From Gnetum montanum (lineage: Eukaryota; Streptophyta; Gnetopsida; Gnetales; Gnetaceae): a stretch of DNA of 64,000 nucleotides. The notes beneath the pieces were generated by a model. That model saw only the letters and a list, made by a program, of their open reading frames with translations. It had not been told where the DNA came from and made no database searches. The stretch is taken from the NCBI GenBank assembly GCA_015680685.1, contig MNCI01010443.1:1832235-1896234 (forward strand), read 5' to 3'. How positions within the stretch are numbered: the stretch's first letter is position 1; each line of letters starts with the position of its first letter. Both the position numbers and the translations under genes were made by a program. Below, piece by piece: positions 11,265 to 23,771 of this stretch.

Positions 11265-13160
11265 GAATGAAAACTCATCCTTGAGTTCCTTACAAAATAT
11301 TGGAAAGGTATGGGATTATTGACTAATTGACAACTGAAGGTGGAATGGGATGACAAACTCAATGTGCCCAGTGAATGGATCAATAAGCATATTACAACAT
11401 TAGTGTTCATGGCCATTATGGTTAACACTCGTACATAAATGACATCCAAGCCTTTATTTGGCAGCTTGTAGAGAAAGAGAGAGAATGAAAATGAAGCGTG
11501 TTGCCACCAATGCTAAGATTGCACCTTGCATTTTTTATCCATAGCCATGCCACCAAAATTTCTCCTTTTTTAAATGCTCCAGTTCCGGTCCATCCTAAGT
11601 GCTTCCTCCAAGCTAGTCCATTATTTGTATGATTACCATCTTCACACACAACACAGTCATAAATGAGCAAGGATAGATATATCATAATGCAATTGATACC
11701 TTGCCTCGATATGAAGCGCATTGGCTAAGTTGTGGTTATGGCAGAAACTAGTTCAGAGATTTATCATAGGTGACTACCCAAGGTGTAGGGGTTAGGTGAA
11801 TAATAAAATGGAGAAAATTGGAAAATTTGTGTCAGGGTCCCCATGACTAAGAGCGAACCTCCGGTAGCTATAAGATAGAAAAATATGAGGAACAAGAAAG
11901 ATGGGAAAAAATATCAATGACAATGTCAATAAAATGGATGTCATAGATGGGGATGAAATAAGAAATGATTAATTACAAAAAATGTTTAAGGGAAAGAAGT
12001 TAACAATTTCACCAAAAATAAATGCTAGTGGGTCCTCCCCAAAGCAGGCTCATGCCTTTTATGCCCTGACAAACCCACAAACCAAAGAGTCTGTAGGCTC
12101 TAAGAATGTCATTTGAAAGTAGGAGTTAAAAACTTACCCACAAGAATTCACCAAAGAAAAATAATGCATCAACCCAAAATGGACTAATGAGAAAATCGGC
12201 AATGAGGTGGAAAATGGGAAGAAAGATGGAGATGAGACAATGGAATGGAATCCCAAGAACAAGGTTGTGTAAAGCCCCTTGTTTATTTTATGGTTAATGT
12301 GATTGAGTAGAACTCATCCCAAATCCAAACTCAAAAAAACCACATCCAATGACCTTGCATCAACACACTTGGCCAATCCATCCACTTGAAGCAACAAGAA
12401 TGCTTTCACAAAGAGTCACCACCATTCTGAGGAGAGTGAGATGGAGAAGTAGGAAGCAAGAAAGGGCCTTAGTTAGAGGGAACCTTCAGGAATGGGTAAC
12501 ATGTCTTTCCAGTTCCATAACTAGTGCTTGTAGCCCATATTGCTTTATTATGTCTAAGGGGTGTGCTTTGAATTCTCACTCTCTCTTTTTTTTTTTAATT
12601 TTTTTTTCTTTTTTTCTTGCATGAGAACCACATCATGCAAAGACTTATTTTTATTCACTTGGCTTCCTAATTTTTGAACAATGCCAAAATGGAAAAAACC
12701 CCAAGAAAAAGCATCCAAGAACCCAAGAGAATGACCAACACAAATGCATCGAATCCCCTGGAAGTCACACCCTTTTCATCCTTTAAGTCTTTTCTTGGTT
12801 TAAAAAATACCCAGCCACCAATTCATTAAAAGTTTACTTAAAAAAAGAGGGACTATATAGTTCCACGCCAAAGGATACCATAGAGTTGTATGGATGAGTG
12901 GATGGTGTGGAATCATTGCCTATTTTACCAAAAGAACCATACCTTCATATCAGCATCATAATTCAAAGGTAAAAGCCAAACATTAGCAATCAATATGATA
13001 TAATTCAATCCACCATAATGAGCACTTATTAGATGATGAATAAAAGTAAATAAAGAAAACAAAGAAATAGTAAAAACATGAATGATGGTGTAAAACAAAA
13101 ATAAGAAAAGTTGAGAGAATGTGTAAAACAAAAATTCAAAAGAACTAAGGGCCTAGAACG
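11265..13160 (-). other. Non-coding 3' region of element A
   Basis: Between the integrase tail and the 3' LTR there is no supported gene. Blocks at 12020-12050 and 12470-12530 match B and D. There are homopolymer runs near 12585-12615. The corresponding place in D holds a large ORF (59331-62173), which I could not recognise here. Confidence 0.55.
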
Positions 13161-13611
13161 GTTAGCATAGGTGGCCATCTCCCCCACGACTAAGTTGGAA
13201 GGAGGAGATCCAAAATAGTGAGTAGGGTTGTCCATGAAGAGAGATAGCATGTGTACTAGCTATCCTAAGCTCCTGGAAAGGTTTAGTTTGTTGTACATTG
13301 ACCAATAGTTTCTTGACTGGGCTCTTAGGTTTGTATATTGTCATGGCCCCTAAAGGAAAAGTTGCATAAATAATATAAGGTCCTTCCCACAGTGTTTGAA
13401 ATTTAGTACATTGTGGCACATGTGTGGGATTCCCGTAGAGAACCTTATCTCATAGTTGATATTTAACTTTCCTAATCCTTAGGTCATGACGTTGTTTATT
13501 GAATGCCTTGTGCAACTCATTAGATGATAGAGTAGCTAGTCGATTTTCATCTAGCAAGTTAAGGGTTACTAATCATTACTTTTATTCTAGGTCAAGGTCA
13601 AGGTTGAGGTC
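13161..13611 (-). pseudogene. pol: Integrase tail of element A
   Basis: Only the end of the integrase core and its C-terminal domain remain. The minus strand reads ENRLATLSSNELHKAFNKQ, then VPQCTKFQTLWEGPYIIY and FPLGAM, closely matching B at 8240-8660. Just upstream, the RT sequence ending in FLGHTSY and ENFSKV runs straight into this tail near 13612, so RNase H, the zinc-binding domain and most of the catalytic core were lost in one deletion. Confidence 0.75.
13181..13191 (-). other. Polypurine-like motif after integrase (A)
   Basis: Minus strand AGTCGTGGGGG, followed by AGATGGCC. It is the counterpart of the motif at 8210-8220 in B and at the E insertion site in D. Confidence 0.4.
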
Positions 13612-14480
13612 AACCTTTGAAAAGTTCTCAATAAATCTCCTCTAGTAGCTAGTATGTCCAAGGAATGACCAAATATCTTGAACAGTTTTTGGTTGATGGG
13701 TAATTATTTGGATAATTTTTATTTTCTTGGGGTCTACCTTTATCCCTATGTGTAAGATTTTTTGCCCTAGTACTATGCCTTCTTGGACCATCAAATAAAT
13801 TTTTTGCCAATTGACCCTCAAATTGGTTTCTACACATCTTTTTAACACTTGCTCCAACCGGTCCAAGGCTTGATCAAAGTTTGCTCCATAAGTGGAGAAG
13901 TCATCCATAAAGACCTCCACACCATTTCCTATCTACTGTTGGAAGATGCTTATAACTAGTTGTTGAAATGTTGCAGGGGCATTGCACAAGCCAAACGACA
14001 TCTATTTGTATGCAAATGTTCCCCAAGGATTGGTGAACATAGTCTTGGCTTGGTCTTCTAGGGCTATTTGTATTTGATTATATCCGCTATATCCATCCAT
14101 AAAACTGTAGTAGTGATGTTCTACGATGGTGTCTAAGAATTGGTCAACAAATGGCAATGGAAAGTGATCTTTGAATGTTGCCATATTTAGTAGCCTAAAA
14201 TCTATGCACACCCTCTATTTACCTCTCTTTTTAGGCACAATAACTAAGGGGCTAACCCATTCACTATCAGAAATGGGGCATATGAACCTAGCCTTGAGAA
14301 GCTGTTTGATTTCTACCTTGACTATTTGCTTCAGCTTTGGGTTCAATTGCCTCTGCAGTTGTCTTCGAGGCTTCATGGAAGAGTCGGTGTAAATCCTATG
14401 TTGGCATATACTAGGATCTATTTCGGTTAATTTCGGATATGACCAAGGGAAGGCTTTTGACCATATATTGATTACCTTCA
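13612..14480 (-). pseudogene. pol: Reverse transcriptase of element A, broken
   Basis: RT copies element RNA into DNA. On the minus strand the palm domain is recognisable: VCIDFRLLNMATFKDHFPLP (ending near 14211), FMDGYSGYNQIQIA, WGTFAYK, then the catalytic FMDD in MEVFMDDFSTYGANFDQALD (13860-13920), and FLGHTSY near 13645. The aspartates of the catalytic motif are intact, but stops and small shifts break the frame, for example near 13930-14000. RNase H should follow but is deleted. Confidence 0.8.
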
Positions 14481-14779
14481 GCAGTTCTTCTTTCTATTGA
14501 GGAGCAAGCTTAGCATTAATAATTATCGATTTTCCATTTTTAAGGAATGTGTATTTCATACCGGTGGGCAATGGTTTCATCTCGAGGGGCTCTTGCTTAA
14601 ATTTCTTAGGGATTTCCAACTTCCCCCAATTGACATTTTCAAGGTTAAGACTTGGAAGTTGGTAATAGAATTACTCTAATGCATCTATGCTATTGATGTA
14701 AGTGCAAGTCAAACCCTCAATTGGTTCCATGCATATGAGTGAACTGCTTTCTTAATCAATTGTCAGCCACCGGGTGCCT

Positions 14780-15330
14780 TCCTATTGTGTGGCTGCTACA
14801 TACAGGCATATTTGTATGTTGATCACTTGTGCACACTGATTGCATGTAGGCAATGTTAAAATTTTCACAAACCATGACCTCTGCATGCAATTACACCCTA
14901 TGTCACTGTATGTGATGCATGGAACTTTCTTCTTCTCGATCTTTCCAAATGTATTTCCTTTGATATTTCTAGGGAAAGATCGCAGATTCCTAGGCATGCA
15001 TAAATGGTGCTTAGCCATGCTCTTCCCATTATGATTGGGAAGTCCCCCTACCATTGTTTACCTAAATCACTAGGAAGTCAGCTAGGTACGACCACCCACA
15101 AATAGTGGTAACAATGTCTTCCACTAGTCCCAATGGGACAGTGATGGATTGGTTAGCCAACTCTAGATGGATGTTGCTGTTTTTTAATGTAGGCAGGTTC
15201 TAGCCCTTGTACATTTCTTGAGAAATCAAGTTGACACCAGAACCTAAATCCAAAATATCCTTGTATGGTGCATTTCTAGCTATTTGTAAGTATATCAAAG
15301 GATTCCGAGGATCAGAGAATTTCCTGGGAA
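14780..15330 (-). pseudogene. pro: Aspartic protease of element A, broken
   Basis: On the minus strand near 15190-15270 the sequence NAPYKDILDLGSGVNLISQEMYKG is visible; element B has the intact LLDSGSSLNLISHEMYKA. The active-site Ser is Leu here (TCA to TTA, a C-to-T change). It continues to the domain end near 14990-15060, where a degraded IIMGR-like segment precedes RNLRSFPRNIKGNTFGKIE. Stops interrupt it. Confidence 0.65.
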
Positions 15331-15339
15331 GATGGCTAG

Positions 15340-17962
15340 CTTTGATCTAATTGGTGACGACATGTGTTAGCATGATCGTATGTGTTGAGTGTGGTGGTTG
15401 AGTTGAAGGAGGCTTCGAAGTTTTTATTGATACTAAGGCATCTAAGGAATCAGCTGCTTGTGATTGCAAGGGCTTAGTTGGTCTGTTGGTTCTAAAGAAA
15501 GGTCTTTTCTTCATGTGGTTGTTGGAAACAATAGTAGGTTGAGAGTTAACAACCTTTGTGGGGTTACATTGTTTCGGCTGGGTAGGGATTTCACCTTGCA
15601 TAGCTGGAGTAGGTGGTAGTGGAGCTATTGGTGGAAGAGATGCGACTAGATGAGAAGGATGATATACTTGCAGAATATCGCCTCTAGAAGAGGAAGTCCC
15701 ATAATACTCGTGGGCTTAGTAGTGAGGTTGAGGAGTGACGTGACCAGTAGAGTCGTGTGGGAAGATTGGTTGCTGCATGTAATATCCATATGGGTCAGGT
15801 TATTGGTAAGGATACTATTTCCTTGGTGGTGGCATTCCCCATGATTTTGGGTGCTACCATTGTTGATATTGCTTAATTGGTTGTGGTGGAATTCCACTTG
15901 GACAATATGTTAAGGGTTGATGGAACTGTCTTGGGTTACCTTGGATGTAAGATAACCTTCAAGGTGCTTGTCATTTGTTCAATCATGGGTTAAGTGCATA
16001 TACCCCAGACTCTTGTAGATGTGAGATTACAGGGAAACATTGCTTAGGATGGTCATATTGACATATTTCACATCCACTATCATTTTCTATTTCCAACTCC
16101 ACAACCTCTTCAATGATGGAAAATTTTCCCTTACCCTTGCTATGTGCATGTTAAGATTTTTTCTTTTTTCTTTTTTCATGATCACTACCTTGCTCTCTAG
16201 AATCCTCTACTATTTTAAGAAAAAATTAAAATATATTGTTTAGGGAACCCCCCATTTGATCTATCTTTGTCGAAACTTTTGATGTCATCTTTTAGATAGG
16301 AAAATTTTTCCTATTCACCATCTCTTCGAGTGGTGACTCTTCTTCATCCTCACAAAATATTACTTCCCTCTTCTAGAGGGAAGGATCTCGGTTATACTCT
16401 TTTGTACTTTCTCTCTTCCATAGCTCACCTTCTTCCGTAGCAACTTGCTCCAATACTCTTTGAATTTGATGGGACCTAAGCTTGGATAGTCTCCCTTGGG
16501 CATAAGTCCCAAGGGTTCTTCTCATTTCATGCCTAAGCTCATCCATGAGATGGCACAGTTGATCCCTTTGCAAATAACCATGGCCAACATAACAATGTAA
16601 TAGTGCATAATATCGGCCCGTGGTAGCATCCAAGAGTTCATGTCCTCCTTGTTTCTAGCTTTGGATTTGCCTTTGCAAGTTAGACACTTAGGAATACATT
16701 TAGTGCTTGTCATTAAATAGTTCTAACATAGTACTCCATCTATGAATAGATTCTAGTTCTAAGGACTGGTACCATCTTTCTGCTTCTTTAACTAGTTTCC
16801 ATGGAAATAACTTAAGTTTTTTCCATTTGTTCTCTATGTTTTGTAAGGCACACACATCGTGAAATTCTTGTAAATGATTCTGAGGATTAGTGTCATATCC
16901 CCCTTCAAATCGTAGGATATTGTTCATATCTAACCTCTTGATCTTACTATCTTTCTGGTGCCTTGTTGGAATTCTAACAGCCTTAGTTATGTCTAACATA
17001 CTTTGAGTAGCGAGTAGGGGTTCATCATGATCATCTCGTCCATGACGTCTATGATGCCTACGTTGTTCCCTACTCTCCCTTCTTCTATGTCATGACTCTC
17101 TAGAGTGCCCTTGTCTTCTTTCCTAGTTGTTTCATGTATGAATTCCACTTTGCCTACCTTTATCCCCATGGTCATTTTATTTATGACCACATCTAGATAT
17201 TGAACGAGAGGGTGAAGGAGATGATGAAGGTGAAGAAGAAGGAGAATCATCACCATGATAGTATCTGCTACCTTCTCTTCTGTGGTCTCGATCCCGATCA
17301 CAATTACGATCAGAATGTCCATATGTATCATGAGTTCGTGTCCATTTTTTGGATCCTTTGTGCTCGTGGATATCATAACCTGGGTTATGAATAGTGGAAT
17401 GAAGGTTCTGATACACAACCCCTTGGCCAAAGTCAAGGGGAGGAATATCATTGTGTGGCTGACTGCCTGAGGTAGGTTCACCACCCTCATTTTCACTTAA
17501 GACATGTAGGGCATCCTGGGACCACTTACCCTTCAAAGACTTATGATGTCTCTCCTGTTACAAGTCCCTTTGATGTTGTGCCTCTGTGGGATTGTATTCT
17601 CTCGAGTCATGGTTTTGCACAATGTATTCTGCGTGTAAGTGTGGCATGCCAATTCATGTGAGAGCATGAAGAAGCATGCTTGAGACTGAGTGATCGGGAG
17701 GTAACACTATGTTACCTTCTAAATATCACCAACATAGTTGTTCATCCTGGTGGAGGATAAAGGTAAATTTTGGTACATATTCATCGAGATGAACATATAC
17801 CACACGAAATTGTTGAGGGACTAGCAAATCAATGTCATGTGTATTACATCGTCGATTGTTTCCTGTTTCAAACCTAGGTGGTGAGGCACTTTCGTACAAA
17901 GAAGAAGACATATTTTTCTGTTTAGTGTGCAATGTACTCTTGTTTATTATTTTCTCAATCAA
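15340..17962 (-). pseudogene. gag: gag of element A, broken
   Basis: The gene for the particle protein starts at about 17911 (MSSSLYESASPPRFETGN). A region rich in Arg, Asp and Ser follows (17180-17330, RDRDRDHRREGSR and SPSSSPSPS). The capsid domain lies at 16700-16999 (ILRFEGGYDTNPQNHLQEF, then WKKLKLFPWKLVKEAERWY), continuing through 16373-16640. A zinc knuckle of the form C-x2-C-x3-HPKQC is at about 16037-16075. A Gln/His/Pro-rich tail extends to 15340. At least eight stops break the frame. It is close to the gag of D (37695-39250). Confidence 0.75.
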
Positions 17963-18028
17963 CCCTAAGGGTTCATTCCAATGATGTGAATGATTTTCTC
18001 TATTCTAGTTAGCGCACAAACAACTAAG

Positions 18029-18046
18029 TCCTTGGCAACAGTGCCA
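18029..18046 (-). other. Primer binding site of element A
   Basis: The minus strand reads TGGCACTGTTGCCAAGGA one base after the 5' LTR. It differs by about four bases from the plant tRNA-Asp complement TGGCGCCGTTGCCGGGGA, the primer usual in Athila-type elements; most differences are transitions. Confidence 0.75.
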
Positions 18047-18047
18047 A

Positions 18048-18958
18048 TGATGAGGGGCAAGGTACCCCTATCCTCAACCATACGAATACAAGTGTTTCAC
18101 GCATGATCTGGTCGAATTCCAAGGACTAAGTTCCTATGCGCCTTTGTGGAACAAGGATAGGTTGGTTAATCATTATCTTCCCAAACTTACTTATATGTCA
18201 CAATTGTATGGTTAAGTAAGTTTGAGGCATATGATTTTTATAGCTTTTATGTTTTTATGTCCTGCTACTAATAAGGGAGGAGAGAGAGAGATTAATAAGT
18301 GACTAATTTAACTCAACTACTGATTAACTAGGCTTTAGACTAATCCTAACACTAGTATCCGTTCTCACTTGTCGTACACATGCTGAACCAATGCAACACT
18401 ACTGGGATTACCAAACGGTAATCATTACTAGGTTACCAAGTGTTACATGCATGCTCAAAGTGATTGTACTATGTGTGCTAATAATAGTAATGTAAAGTTC
18501 ATAAAATAAAATAAAATAAATGCAAAAAAATAAAAGAAATCAGCAAGAAAAAAAATCTCAAGTGCTACAAGGATGAATCCAAGAGCTAATCTTTATTACC
18601 ATACACAAGGTATGCTCACATACATAATGCTTGAATAAAGATCCATCCACACTTAGACCTCCTACTACAGGCACTTGGAAAATACTCTAACTTGACTTCT
18701 AAAAGACTTCTAATAGACTTTCCTTGAAAGACTTCCTTCCAAGACTTCCTCCTTAAATTGTGTGCTTGGGCACTGTATTTATAGGCTTGGAAGCAACTAC
18801 TCTAATAATTAGAAAAACTGCCATTCTAATTTTAGAGAAACTACCACTTTAATTTTAGAGAAACTGCCACTCTAATTTTAGATAAAATGCCACTTTAATT
18901 TTAGATAAAATTCCACTCTAATAATTAAAATAAACTACTCGAGTAACTGCTCTCATCA
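18048..18958 (-). repeat. 5' LTR of element A
   Basis: A 911-bp LTR, opening (minus strand) TGATGAGAGC at 18958 and ending CCTCATCA at 18048. It includes a short tandem array of CTAATTTTAGA units (18815-18930) that is shorter in the 3' LTR. A TATA-like CTATAAATACAG lies near 18775 on the minus strand. Confidence 0.9.
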
Positions 18959-18963
18959 CTACC
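18959..18963. repeat. Target site duplication of element A, right copy
   Basis: CTACC, identical to 10409-10413. Confidence 0.9.
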
Positions 18964-19500
18964 AATCTACTATTGAAAGAGGCTCAGGACAAGGTGTTGA
19001 AATGTTGTAGGGGCATTGCATAGGCCAAAAGACATCTTTGTGTATGCAAAAGTTCCCTAAAGATTTGTGAATGTGGTTTTGGACTAATCTTTTGGTGCTT
19101 TTTGGATGTGGTTATAGCCTTTATTACCATCTAGAAAGCTATAGTAATAATGCCCAAAAACGGTATCCAACACCTAGTCACCAAATGACAATATAAAACT
19201 ATCCTTGTATATTGTCATGTTCAAAAACCTAGAATCAATGCACACTCTTCATTTTCCATCTTTCTTTGGCACTATTACAAGTGATCTAACCCACTTGCTA
19301 CCTACAATGGGATAGATGAACCCTGCTTTGAGGAGTTGCTCAATCTCTTCTTTCACGATCTACTTCAATTTAGGGTTCAACCATTGCTGCAGCTACCTCT
19401 TTGATTTAATGAAAGAATCTATGTAGATGTGATGTTGGCATATCCTTGGATCAATTCTAGTGAGCTCATGATAAGACCAAGAAAATGTTGTTGGCCATCT
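18964..19500 (-). pseudogene. pol: RT N-terminal half of element B, broken
   Basis: Minus-strand sequence around 19000-19260 reads RVCIDSRFLNMTIYKD, then YYYSFLDGNKGYNHIQ and GTFAYTKMSFGLCNAP, which are RT palm motifs. It ends exactly at the element A insertion and continues at 10408. Stops occur at several sites. Confidence 0.72.
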
Positions 19501-19914
19501 GTTGACCACCTTCAACAGCTTCTTTTTCTACACAGGAGCAAGGTTGGCATTAATGATGACCAACTTACCATTTTTTAGAAAAGCATACTCCATTCTAGCA
19601 AGCAAAGTTTTTAACTTAAGGGGATCCTGTTTAAAGCTTTCAAGGATTTTCAACTCTCCCCAATTAGTGTCATAAGGTTCATTAGAAGTTGGTTATGGAT
19701 TTGCTCCATCTTGTTTATGCCTTCAACATAGGCACTTGTTAGGCTTTCATTTTATTTCATGCATAAAGTTGAGTTTCTTTTAGGTTCAACTATCAGCCAT
19801 TGGGTGCCTTCCTCTTTTGTGGTTGTTGCATATAGGCACCTTTGTATTTTTCTAACTTCTACACACTACCTACATGTTGTGATTATTGTGCTTTTCATGG
19901 TCTGTAATTTTTGC
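19501..19914 (-). pseudogene. pol: Linker between protease and RT in element B
   Basis: A decayed coding stretch that aligns with A 14480-14780. No domain motif is visible and several stops occur. Confidence 0.45.
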
Positions 19915-20330
19915 TTACAGTGACACCCTATCACTATACGTGATGCATGGAATGTGCTTTCTCTCAATTTTTCCAAAATCATTTTCCATGGAAATTTTCA
20001 AGGAGAGGTCTTTGATTTCCAATGATGCATCTTTTATACTTAGCCAATCCATTCCTATGATGATTGGGAAGTTCCCTTTGTAGTTGTCTACTTGGATCAC
20101 CAGGAAGTTAGTAGGATAAGACCACCCATAGACAGTGGTTACAATGTCTTCTACCAATACCAAGGGAATAGTGAGGGATTGATCTAAAAAATCAAGATGA
20201 ATGTTGCTTTTTTTGAGAGGAGGAAAGTACTAGGCTTTATACATTTCATGAGAGATCAAGTTTAAACTAGAACCTGAGTCTAGAAGAGCCTTGTAAGGCT
20301 CATTCCCAGTGATTTGCAAGTAAATAAGGA
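19915..20330 (-). pseudogene. pro: Aspartic protease of element B, broken
   Basis: Protease that would cut the polyprotein. The active site LLDSGSSLNLISHEMYKA is readable on the minus strand at about 20245-20310, with the catalytic DSG intact, followed by a stop. Further on, VEDIVTTVYGWSYPTNF and NFPIIIGMDWLSIKDASLEI (20030-20165) form the second half with the IIGMDWL flap-side motif. Confidence 0.75.
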
Positions 20331-22735
20331 AACTCCCAAGATCATATTGTTTTGTGGGAAGGTGGCCAATCTTTATCCAATCTGTGATCACATGGGCCAA
20401 CATGACAGTATGTAGTTTGAAAGAAATTTAGTTTGAAGGGTTCTTGAATGATGTAGTAGAGGATGAAAGAGAAGTAGGATCATCAACAATAGGCATCTAT
20501 GAGGGCTTAGAAGGATTATTTGTTTGGAAGAAAGGTCCTTTTTAGGGCTTATTCTCTGGACCACTCTACTGGGGAGCTAGTTGTAAGTTAACAACCCTTG
20601 TGGCATTTCTTTTTTATGACTAGGCTAGAATTTCACTGTGATGGATGGAGTTGGTGGCAATTGAGTTGAGGGCGGAGGTACACATGTAGAAGGATGAGGA
20701 GAGTAAAATGAAAATGGGGATTCCCCTCTTGGAGATTGAGCTCTATAGTACTAAGAAGGGTAGTAGTAGTGCTGAAAAGAGGCTTAACTGGAAGAGTCAA
20801 ATAGAGAAATCGACTATTAAAGATAGTACCCATATGGATCTGGATGCCAGTAAGGGTACTACTACCTTGATGGTGGCATCCCTCATGACTATGGGTGCTA
20901 CCATTATTGGTACTGCTCATGAGGTTGGGGTGGAGATCCACTCAAATAATAGGCTTGTTGTTGGTGGAATTGCCTATAGTTGCCTTGAGGATAAGGCAAC
21001 CTCTTGGGTGCTTGCCTTTTGGCCAATCTAGGACTCAGGACATACACCCTATATTCCTACAAGTGTGACACAATAGGGAAACATCCCTTAGGATGTTCAT
21101 ATTGGTAGATGTCACATCCCCATCATCATTTTTTTCAAATACCACAACCTCTTCAATGGTAGTAGCTTTGCCCTTACCCCTTTGATGGGCATGTTTAGCT
21201 TCCTTCATTCTCCTTTGGTCACAACCACTACCTTGATCTTTGGACTCTTTAGCAATTTTAAGGGCAGTTTGGAACTTATCATCTGAAGAATCCCACATTA
21301 TGTCTACCTTAGCTAATATTTCAGAAAGAGAATTTTGTATCAACAAGGTTTTACATTGCACCACTTCATCAAGTGGTGCCTCCTCCTCATTGTCATAAAA
21401 TTGAACCTCTCTTTTTAAAATTGAAGGAACTTGGTTGTACTCCTCTACATTTTGTCTTTTTATCAACTCACCTTCTTCTTTGGCCACTTGCTCGATCAAC
21501 CTTTGAATCTAATGGTATCTTAGTTCTGAAAGGCTCCCTTGGGCATATCCTTCGATAATTCTTGTCATTTCTATCTAGAGCCCATCTATGATATGGTGGA
21601 GTTGCTCCCTTTGAGAAAATTCATGGCCTAGAAATTAGTGCAACAATGAATAATACCTACCAACAACTGCATCCAAGGATTCATGTGTAAGGCTTAGAGA
21701 TGATTCTATGATCAGAATTGTATCCCCCTTCAAACTTGGGGATATTGTTCATTTGCAACCATTTGATCTAGTTGTCTTTCACATGCCTCATTGGAATTCT
21801 CATGGCCTTTTCAATGTTCAACATATTTCTCATTGCAAGAAAAGCCTCATCATAGTCATTACCCTTGTGATGACCATGATGCCTATGATATTGTCGCTTT
21901 CTTAGTGGTGGTGGACCTCCCTTGATTACCCATGCCCATAGTCTCTACTATTTCAATGGCGCTTGCGATCATCTCTATCCCTCTAGTCACCTCCCTCACA
22001 GTCTTGTCTTTTTTAGCTTTGGTTGAAGCTAGAGGAGGAAGTAGATGAGAATGATGAAGGCGAAGAAGAAGGAAGACTAGCACGAGAACTATGCCTGCTA
22101 CTTCCTCTTCTTTAACCATGGCCACGATCACCATGTTTATCTTTATTATGGTGCTTTTCCACGTTCTTGCCTTGATTCCCATATTTGGAGTTCCCATGGT
22201 CATGGAACCCATTCTTCCTCAAATTAGGGTTGTTTATAGTGAACTGTAAATTCAAAGAAAAGGGGAGGAGATTCTATGAACTTAGAACTCCCAGAAAAGG
22301 AATCCTCTCCTTCCTTTTGGCCTAGTAGGAATAAGGGGTTAGTGAACTATTTCTTCTTTTATGCCTCGTAGAAAGCCTCCTATTGTTGATCTCTCCTCCT
22401 TTGTGCTTTAGTGGGATAATAATCTCGATAGTCATAGTCTTGATAACATATTCAGCATTTAGCCCTGTGATGCCCAATTTCATAAGTGTGGAGCAGCATC
22501 ATAGGAACCAATCGATTAGGCAACAACACAATGTTTCCCTTGATGTTCCTTCACCACATATGTTCATCTTGGTGTAGGATGAAGGTGAAGTTTGAAACAT
22601 ACTTATCTAGTTGAGTATAGACCACTTTGCATTATTGGGGCATAGGTGGTTTTAGGTCTTCACACCTTTTCTAATTAGAATCACCTTTGTATGGTGATGG
22701 AGAATCTCCATTGTAAGAAGAAGCCATATTAGATC
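20331..22735 (-). pseudogene. gag: gag of element B, broken
   Basis: It begins about 22725 and runs on the minus strand to the protease. An Arg/Ser-rich region lies near 22030-22130. A capsid C-terminal part is at 21035-21499 (MIEQVAKEEGELIKRQNVEEYNQ), matching A. The zinc knuckle near 21065-21115 reads CDIYQYEHPKGC: its second Cys is Tyr, a G-to-A change. A His/Gln-rich tail lies at 20633-20941. Frameshifts and stops are frequent. Confidence 0.7.
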
Positions 22736-22856
22736 AGAAGAAAAAAATGTGCTTTTATTGTTATTATTTTTTTTAATGATATCGGCTTTAAGGTTCATTA
22801 CAATGTTGTTATATACTTTCACTAATTCCTAGGTAGTGCACATAGCTAAGTAAAGT

Positions 22857-22873
22857 TCCTGACAATGGCACCA
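22857..22873 (-). other. Primer binding site of element B
   Basis: Minus strand TGGTGCCATTGTCAGGA, one base after the LTR. It is a diverged form of the tRNA-Asp-like site seen in A and D. Confidence 0.65.
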
Positions 22874-22874
22874 A

Positions 22875-23707
22875 TGATGAGTAGCAAGCAGTCCCTACGC
22901 CCAACCATACGAATCACTACTGTTCACTAAGCAATCTGATCAAATTATGTAGACCATAGCTCTCTAAGTACACTAGGTCTAGGTAGTGAATCTAATAGAT
23001 GTGATCAATGTTTCTTAGTTTCACTTGTAAAGTGCAAGGGTATGGTTAACTGTAACTAAGGCATATGATTTTTATCATTTTATGTTTTCATTTAATTCAC
23101 CTGCATGCCAAAAATAAAGTAATTAAATGCTTCATTAATTTAATACCTAGTTAATGCTTTAACTAATCCTAACATAAGAATCCATTCCCATTTTTCGTAC
23201 ACATCCTGAACATGTTACAATGCTACTAAGTCACTAAGCGTTAAGTGTTATAGGGATTACCAAGTGTTAATCATATGCTTGAGATGGTTGTACATATGTA
23301 TGTTAATTATCTAGATTTAATTAATTAATTGCATGCATTAAAATAAATCGCATGAATAATAAATGCATTAAGTGAACATTAAGCTAAGTCTAATTGCTGC
23401 AAGGTTTATCAAGAAAGCTTGTCTTCATTGTTGTTCATGCTAAGCTATTCAAGTACATTAATGCTTGAATAAAGATTTGTACACTTCTCAACTCCTACTA
23501 CAGGCATTTAGAAAATATTCTAACTTTGATAAGAAAAAATTACAAGAGTTCATAAATGTCATGATTAGATGTCATAAATGTAATGGATCTGTGCATTTAT
23601 ATAGGAAAAACTAGACACTGCATTGATGTGTACGCATTAATGCAACAAACCATGAGTTGATGGGATCACATCGATAGGGTCCAACAATGACTCATTAATG
23701 CTATAAT
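22875..23707 (-). repeat. 5' LTR of element B
   Basis: On plus it starts TGATGAGTAGC at 22875. The outer end is uncertain; CTATAATCA at 23707 is the best candidate. A minus-strand TATA box (CCTATATAAATGC) lies near 23600. Shared short blocks with the LTR of A (for example GCATATGATTTTTAT and CCATTCTCACTT-like) show relatedness. The matching 3' LTR was not found. Confidence 0.6.
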
Positions 23708-23771
23708 CAAGAAAGGAGTTTAGCATTAGTTGGACACCGGGTAGCAGAACACACTAAACAACCATGAACTT

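Larger units (their letters stand above)
10414..18958 (-). mobile_element. Element A: Athila-like element with internal pol deletion
   Basis: An 8545-bp LTR retrotransposon on the minus strand with a perfect CTACC duplication. It has LTRs of 838 and 911 bp, a primer site, gag, protease, RT and then only the tail of integrase. RNase H and most of integrase are missing. It sits inside the RT gene of B, so it is younger than B. All coding parts carry stops. It would have needed enzymes from a related element to move. Confidence 0.88.
7000..23707 (-). mobile_element. Element B: old Athila-like Ty3/gypsy element, split by element A
   Basis: Read on the minus strand, the order is 5' LTR (22875-23707), primer binding site, gag, protease, first half of RT (to 18964), then element A, then the rest of RT, RNase H and integrase (10408 down to 8240) and a non-coding 3' region. 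The 3' LTR was not recognised, so the left end is approximate. Every domain is broken by stops and frameshifts, and the catalytic RT motif is FMND instead of FMDD. The Athila-like call rests on the tRNA-Asp-like primer site and close similarity of all parts to A and D. Confidence 0.7.
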
